From an uncultured Blautia sp. (GTDB lineage Bacteria > Bacillota > Clostridia > Lachnospirales > Lachnospiraceae): 17,025 bases of DNA. Location of the stretch: assembly GCA_934394545.1 (NCBI GenBank), contig CAKRRG010000061.1:1-17025 (forward strand), read 5' to 3'. The notes beneath the pieces are model-generated. The model was not told the DNA's origin. It saw nothing but the letters and a program-made list of their open reading frames with translations, and did no database searches. Positions within the stretch are counted from its first letter, which is position 1. The number at the start of each line of letters is the position of its first letter. This document shows, piece by piece, positions 13,557 to 17,025 of this stretch. The position numbers and the translations under genes were made by a program.

Positions 13557-16115
13557 TTAAAATACAATTGTGTAAGTCTCTCCGGCTTTTGTCTGGAAAG
13601 CAATCTTATTATCTGAAAGTATTTGTGTCTTTACAGTTGTTCCATCAGACTGTTTAACTGTGTAAGCTGCGATTCCCTTATATTCGCCGGTGAAGGTTCC
13701 GCCATTTCTTGATGTGATATCAAAATGTTCTGCTTTTCCGTCGGACCATTTCATGTTAATTTCATAGTTTCCTCTTGCCACAATACCTTCCACATGTCCG
13801 GTGTTCCACTGTTTTGGAAGTGCGGGCAGGAACTGTACATATCCAAGCTGGCTCTGAATCAGCATTTCATTGATACCGGCGGTATAACCGAAGTTTCCAT
13901 CAATCTGGAAGATTGGTGATTCTTTGTAATTCGCTCCGGCACCGTGAGAACAGAACATATTTGTTAAAAATCCGGAATTGCCTCCGCCCACATCTGATTG
14001 TACAAGCTGGAATGCTTCTTTGGCATGTCCGGTACGTGCCCACAGATTAAGCTTGTGTGCTTTAGACCAGCCGGTTGCATCCAGTCCTCGTTCATTTAGG
14101 GAAACGATGGCAGCATCCATATATTCCGGATTATCTTTGTTGATCAGAGTACATGGATATAATGCCATCAAATGAGAAAGATGACGGTGAGGTGGCTGTA
14201 CACCGGAATTCTGTGCACCAAGGCTCTGTCTCCACTGTGGAATATCAATTTCCGGAAGCTCTCCTGCCTGTGCTTTTCCAATATGTGTCTCTTCATACCA
14301 CTCTTTTATCTGACCGTCAGCGCCTACTAAAATCGGGTCAAGCTGTGCCTGTTTCTCTTTCCACTTTGTAATCAGATCTGCGTCAACACCTAATATCTCA
14401 GCTGCCTGGATCGTGTTTTCAAAATGCTGCCAGATAAACTGTTGGTCGTAGGATGCACCATTTACGATCGGTCCATTTTCCGGAGAATAAGACGGTGCAG
14501 ATACATAGCGCTGTTGATTTTTGCTCCAATAAAGGGCTTTATCCCAGAAATTAGCAACTTCCCTCAGAGATGGATAAAGTTCTTTCAGATATTCGGTATC
14601 TTCTGTGTACAGGTAGTATTCATAAGAATCCAGAAGCGCCCATGCGGATCCAATGGGATTCCAGCCGGCTGCGTTATCCTGTTGTCCCATTGTTGAAAAC
14701 ATGTATGGTGTACTGAAACATCCTACCAGCCATCCGTTCTCTTCTCCATTTTCGCTCTTAATGCCAAAGGAAGCGGCAGCAGAATCACGTCCAGCTTCTT
14801 TCAGAACATTCAGATAATCATTGTATGGCTTCATACATTCTCCAAGGTTACTTGCCATAGTCGGCCAGTAGTTCATCTGAACGTTAATATTAAAGTGATA
14901 GTCTCCATACCATGTGAATGCTCCTTCACCCCAGACTCCCTGAAGGTTTGTAGGAAGAGCGCCCTCTCTGGAACCGGCGATTGTAAGGTAGCGTCCGAAC
15001 TGATAGCACATTACTTCCAAAGCGCGCTGTTCTGTTTCGGTTGGAATCTCACCGCCATTATTTTCTACCATGTTAGTGTATTTCTGAATTAATTCGTCTG
15101 TAGGAATCTGCGGGATTTCTTCATTAAATCCCAGTTCCATGCGTGAGAATAATGCGGCATGATCTGCTATATGATCTGCTTTTAGTGCCGCATATCCTTT
15201 CTGGGCTGCGGCGAGGATTCTGCCGGTAACTGCAGCGTGAGGATCTTCTCCGCGGAAATCCGGAAGTTCCATTTTATAATCAGTGCCGCACGCGAAAAGC
15301 AGGGTAACCGCATCTGCATCAGATACACGGATCGCAGGGATTCCATTATTTTCACTGACAGAAATACTTCCGCCTTCATTGATAACTTTCAGCTGAGCTT
15401 CTGTTTTCAGTCCGTTTCCGATTAATGCATCACCCATTGTGATAGTGTCACCGTCAATCGTGTTTATGTAAGCGCTGCCGCCAATTAAATTCTCCAGATT
15501 AGTCTTGAAGCTGATTTTGCCAGTTGTGTCTGCGCTTAACCGAATTGCCATAATGTTATCCGGATAGCTGTTAAAATATTCTCTTGTGTAGTGGACACTC
15601 TCATAATCGTAATTTACAGTAGCCAATGCTGTACGCATATCCAGATCTCTTACATAATTGGATACTTTTGAAGCGTCTTGGTCATTGGAAATATATAAAT
15701 TAGCATAATCAGTGGGTGCGTCATATCCTGTCAGATCACCCATGAGCTTGTTCAGTTCATTCATTGCTTCACCTTTTGTATCGGTGCCGCTTGCCTGATA
15801 GGAATTTTCATCAAAGCCGAAGACATACTGGGATTTATCCTCAAGTCTCTGGCGAATGGCATTCAGATTATCTTTGATCTTCTGAAGATCCTCTTCTGTG
15901 TCGATTGGGTTTGTGATACCATAATTATAGTTGATACTACCACCTGGTCCACCCTCCCAGACGGTTTTCTCATTAATATGGATTTTGTCGTTATTAACAC
16001 CGCCAAATACAAGGGCACCCATGTAGCCGTTTCCGATTGCCAGCGCCTGTGTCTGCCAGTCCTCCGCGGGTTTATCGTACCAAAGTCTTAAAAGGTTATT
16101 GTTTCTTGTGTCCAT
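13557..16115 (-). CDS. Glycoside hydrolase family 95 alpha-L-fucosidase
   Basis: A large glycoside hydrolase of 852 residues. GH95 enzymes hydrolyse alpha-1,2-linked fucose (rarely galactose) from mucin-type glycans and milk oligosaccharides by inversion. The N-terminal beta domain opens LWYDKPAEDW...IGNGYMGALVFGGV with INEKTVWEGGP (47-57). In the central helical barrel, N409 and N411 (YHFNINVQMNYWP), E546 (SYSPENGP) and D739 (FQIDGNFG) correspond to the catalytic Asn, Asn, Glu and Asp of the Bifidobacterium enzyme AfcA; HRHLSHLMALYP (643-654) is also conserved. No signal peptide, sortase motif or membrane segment is visible, and an in-frame TAA lies just upstream of the start, so a longer N-terminus is excluded. 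It is therefore predicted cytoplasmic, requiring uptake of fucosylated oligosaccharides. GGGGAGG precedes the start. No transporter or fucose gene is next to it. Confidence 0.93.
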   Translation of the reverse strand: MDTRNNNLLRLWYDKPAEDWQTQALAIGNGYMGALVFGGVNNDKIHINEKTVWEGGPGGSINYNYGITNPIDTEEDLQKIKDNLNAIRQRLEDKSQYVFGFDENSYQASGTDTKGEAMNELNKLMGDLTGYDAPTDYANLYISNDQDASKVSNYVRDLDMRTALATVNYDYESVHYTREYFNSYPDNIMAIRLSADTTGKISFKTNLENLIGGSAYINTIDGDTITMGDALIGNGLKTEAQLKVINEGGSISVSENNGIPAIRVSDADAVTLLFACGTDYKMELPDFRGEDPHAAVTGRILAAAQKGYAALKADHIADHAALFSRMELGFNEEIPQIPTDELIQKYTNMVENNGGEIPTETEQRALEVMCYQFGRYLTIAGSREGALPTNLQGVWGEGAFTWYGDYHFNINVQMNYWPTMASNLGECMKPYNDYLNVLKEAGRDSAAASFGIKSENGEENGWLVGCFSTPYMFSTMGQQDNAAGWNPIGSAWALLDSYEYYLYTEDTEYLKELYPSLREVANFWDKALYWSKNQQRYVSAPSYSPENGPIVNGASYDQQFIWQHFENTIQAAEILGVDADLITKWKEKQAQLDPILVGADGQIKEWYEETHIGKAQAGELPEIDIPQWRQSLGAQNSGVQPPHRHLSHLMALYPCTLINKDNPEYMDAAIVSLNERGLDATGWSKAHKLNLWARTGHAKEAFQLVQSDVGGGNSGFLTNMFCSHGAGANYKESPIFQIDGNFGYTAGINEMLIQSQLGYVQFLPALPKQWNTGHVEGIVARGNYEINMKWSDGKAEHFDITSRNGGTFTGEYKGIAAYTVKQSDGTTVKTQILSDNKIAFQTKAGETYTIVF

Positions 16116-16184
16116 TTTTGCCTCCCCAGGTTACTTAGTTTTGTTACATCTGAAATATTTATTTGATATTAGAGTGCGTCTGGT

Positions 16185-16200
16185 TTTTGTATATACAAAA
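16185..16200. promoter_or_regulatory. Perfect 16-bp palindrome upstream of the GH95 gene
   Basis: TTTTGTATATACAAAA lies three bases beyond the stop of the surface-protein gene and about 70 bases before the fucosidase start. No T-run follows on the minus strand, so it is a poor terminator. It could be an operator for the fucosidase. Its A/T-rich nature makes chance occurrence possible. Confidence 0.3.
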
Positions 16201-16203
16201 TGA

Positions 16204-17025
16204 TTATTTACTAACCCGTGCTTTGGCAGATAGTCCTCTGCTCTTAAGCAGTTTCTTATAAGAGGAAAGTTTGCTCTTTGGTACTCTGACTCTCAACTTT
16301 TTGTAATTGTTCCGTCCGGCTTTGGTAAATGCACTTTTACCCACTGTTTTGGAGGAAAGCTTCTTGGACTGGATGGTGACGGAGGTCAGAGATCTGCAGT
16401 CGTAGAATGCTTTTGCGCCAATAGAAGAAATATATTTTGAAATGGTTACCTGTTTCAGTTTCTTACAGCCTTTGAATGCGCCAGAAGCAATTGCAGTAAC
16501 CTTGTATGTTTTTCCGTTGGCTTTTACCGTGGAAGGAATCTTTGCAGTGGTGATGTTTCGGGATTTCGGTTTCTTTAAGGTGACAGTTGAACCAGATTTG
16601 TTAACTGTATATATATTATATGCATCACTGAATTTTTTGGAAGCTGTACCCTGAGGTTCCTCTTTCTTGGGTTCTTCTTTAGAAGTTATCTGGAAGTTCA
16701 AGGTGATAGTTCCATAGTAGTTGCGGATTCCTGTAATTGTCAGCGTAGCAGTTCCTGTTTTTTTATTGTTGCTGTAGGTGACTTCATAATCAGAGTCAGC
16801 TGTCAGCTTTTGCTTTCCAAGAGTGACAGTTGGCTTAGGGGTGATTTTTGAGCCAGTATATGTATACTTCGTTTCAATTCCGGTTACCTTTGCTCCGGAA
16901 AGATCGCAGGCATAAGAAATATGGTTTGCCTTTGCGTATGAAATAGCGTAAGAATTAACGGAGGCATAAATGGTAGCATAGTTTACATGGCTGGAGTCAT
17001 AAGTCCAGTAGTAACCGGTCCATAC
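16204..17025 (-). CDS. C-terminal part of a BspA-type leucine-rich-repeat surface protein (5' end outside window)
   Basis: The frame is open without a stop from the window edge to TAA at 16204, giving 273 residues; an internal TTG near 16701 is not a true start. Visible from the N-terminal side: a TIYASVNSYAISYAKAN segment (18-34), typical of the end of BspA/LRR_5 blocks; an Ig-like module with YTGSKITPKPTVTLG, DYEVTYSNN, GTATLTITGI and YYGTITLNFQI (55-114); a charged linker KEEPKKEEPQ (116-125); then a beta/LRR_5 part with IPSTVKANGKTYKVTAIASGAFKGCKKLKQVTI and SIGAKAFYDCRSLTSVTIQSKKL, ending in a strongly basic tail. Such proteins are exported in gut Firmicutes and take part in surface adhesion or carbohydrate contact. 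Secretion cannot be shown here as the N-terminus is missing. It lies just upstream of the fucosidase on the same strand. Confidence 0.85.
   Translation of the reverse strand, partial: VWTGYYWTYDSSHVNYATIYASVNSYAISYAKANHISYACDLSGAKVTGIETKYTYTGSKITPKPTVTLGKQKLTADSDYEVTYSNNKKTGTATLTITGIRNYYGTITLNFQITSKEEPKKEEPQGTASKKFSDAYNIYTVNKSGSTVTLKKPKSRNITTAKIPSTVKANGKTYKVTAIASGAFKGCKKLKQVTISKYISSIGAKAFYDCRSLTSVTIQSKKLSSKTVGKSAFTKAGRNNYKKLRVRVPKSKLSSYKKLLKSRGLSAKARVSK

Noticed and set aside
16204..16701. Reading the surface protein as a complete 165-residue gene
   Set aside because: The apparent start is a TTG inside a continuous frame that extends without a stop to the window edge and encodes an Ig-like module, so the gene is truncated by the window.

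Overview
The window looks like a chromosomal segment from an anaerobic, low-to-moderate GC Firmicute, most likely a gut Lachnospiraceae-type Clostridium relative. The evidence is the two-subunit glycine decarboxylase, an oxygen-averse hybrid-cluster protein of clostridial type, strong AGGAGG-like ribosome binding sites before nearly every gene, a family 95 fucosidase, and a BspA-type leucine-rich-repeat surface protein. The genus assignment is inference. I see no phage, transposase, tRNA, rRNA or CRISPR array.

Layout. 1-170: tail of an unidentified plus-strand gene with its terminator. 184-2532 (minus): a two-gene unit of a cysteine-rich 4Fe-4S protein followed by the hybrid-cluster protein Hcp. 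Its upstream region carries a -10-like sequence and a perfect 13-base palindrome. 2695-10021 (minus): a complete glycine cleavage operon in transcription order promoter, tandem glycine riboswitch, intrinsic terminator, gcvT, gcvH, gcvPA, gcvPB, lplA, lpd, terminator. 10157-11927 (plus): a divergent three-gene unit of a metallo-beta-lactamase-fold hydrolase, a VOC/glyoxalase-like protein and a LOG-family phosphoribohydrolase, ending in a strong hairpin shared with the convergent unit. 11927-13528 (minus): a prolyl-tRNA editing-domain protein and an LDH/MDH-family dehydrogenase. 13557-16115 (minus): a large GH95 alpha-L-fucosidase without a visible signal peptide. 16204-17025 (minus): the C-terminal part of a surface protein that continues beyond the window.

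How it works together. The glycine operon is self-contained. GcvPA/PB decarboxylate glycine onto lipoylated GcvH, GcvT releases ammonia and passes the one-carbon unit to tetrahydrofolate, and Lpd reoxidises the lipoyl arm. LplA attaches lipoate to GcvH. The leader RNA should let transcription through only when glycine is plentiful. The Hcp unit is expected to serve nitrosative-stress defence.

I did not find a convincing undescribed multi-gene system. The most unusual items are: a tandem 15-bp repeat that inserts seven pentapeptides into Lpd; an LDH-family enzyme whose substrate-specificity residue (Ile for Gln102) and cofactor residues (Asn-Arg where NAD enzymes have Asp) are both atypical; a diverged second glycine aptamer; and the palindrome in front of the hcp unit.
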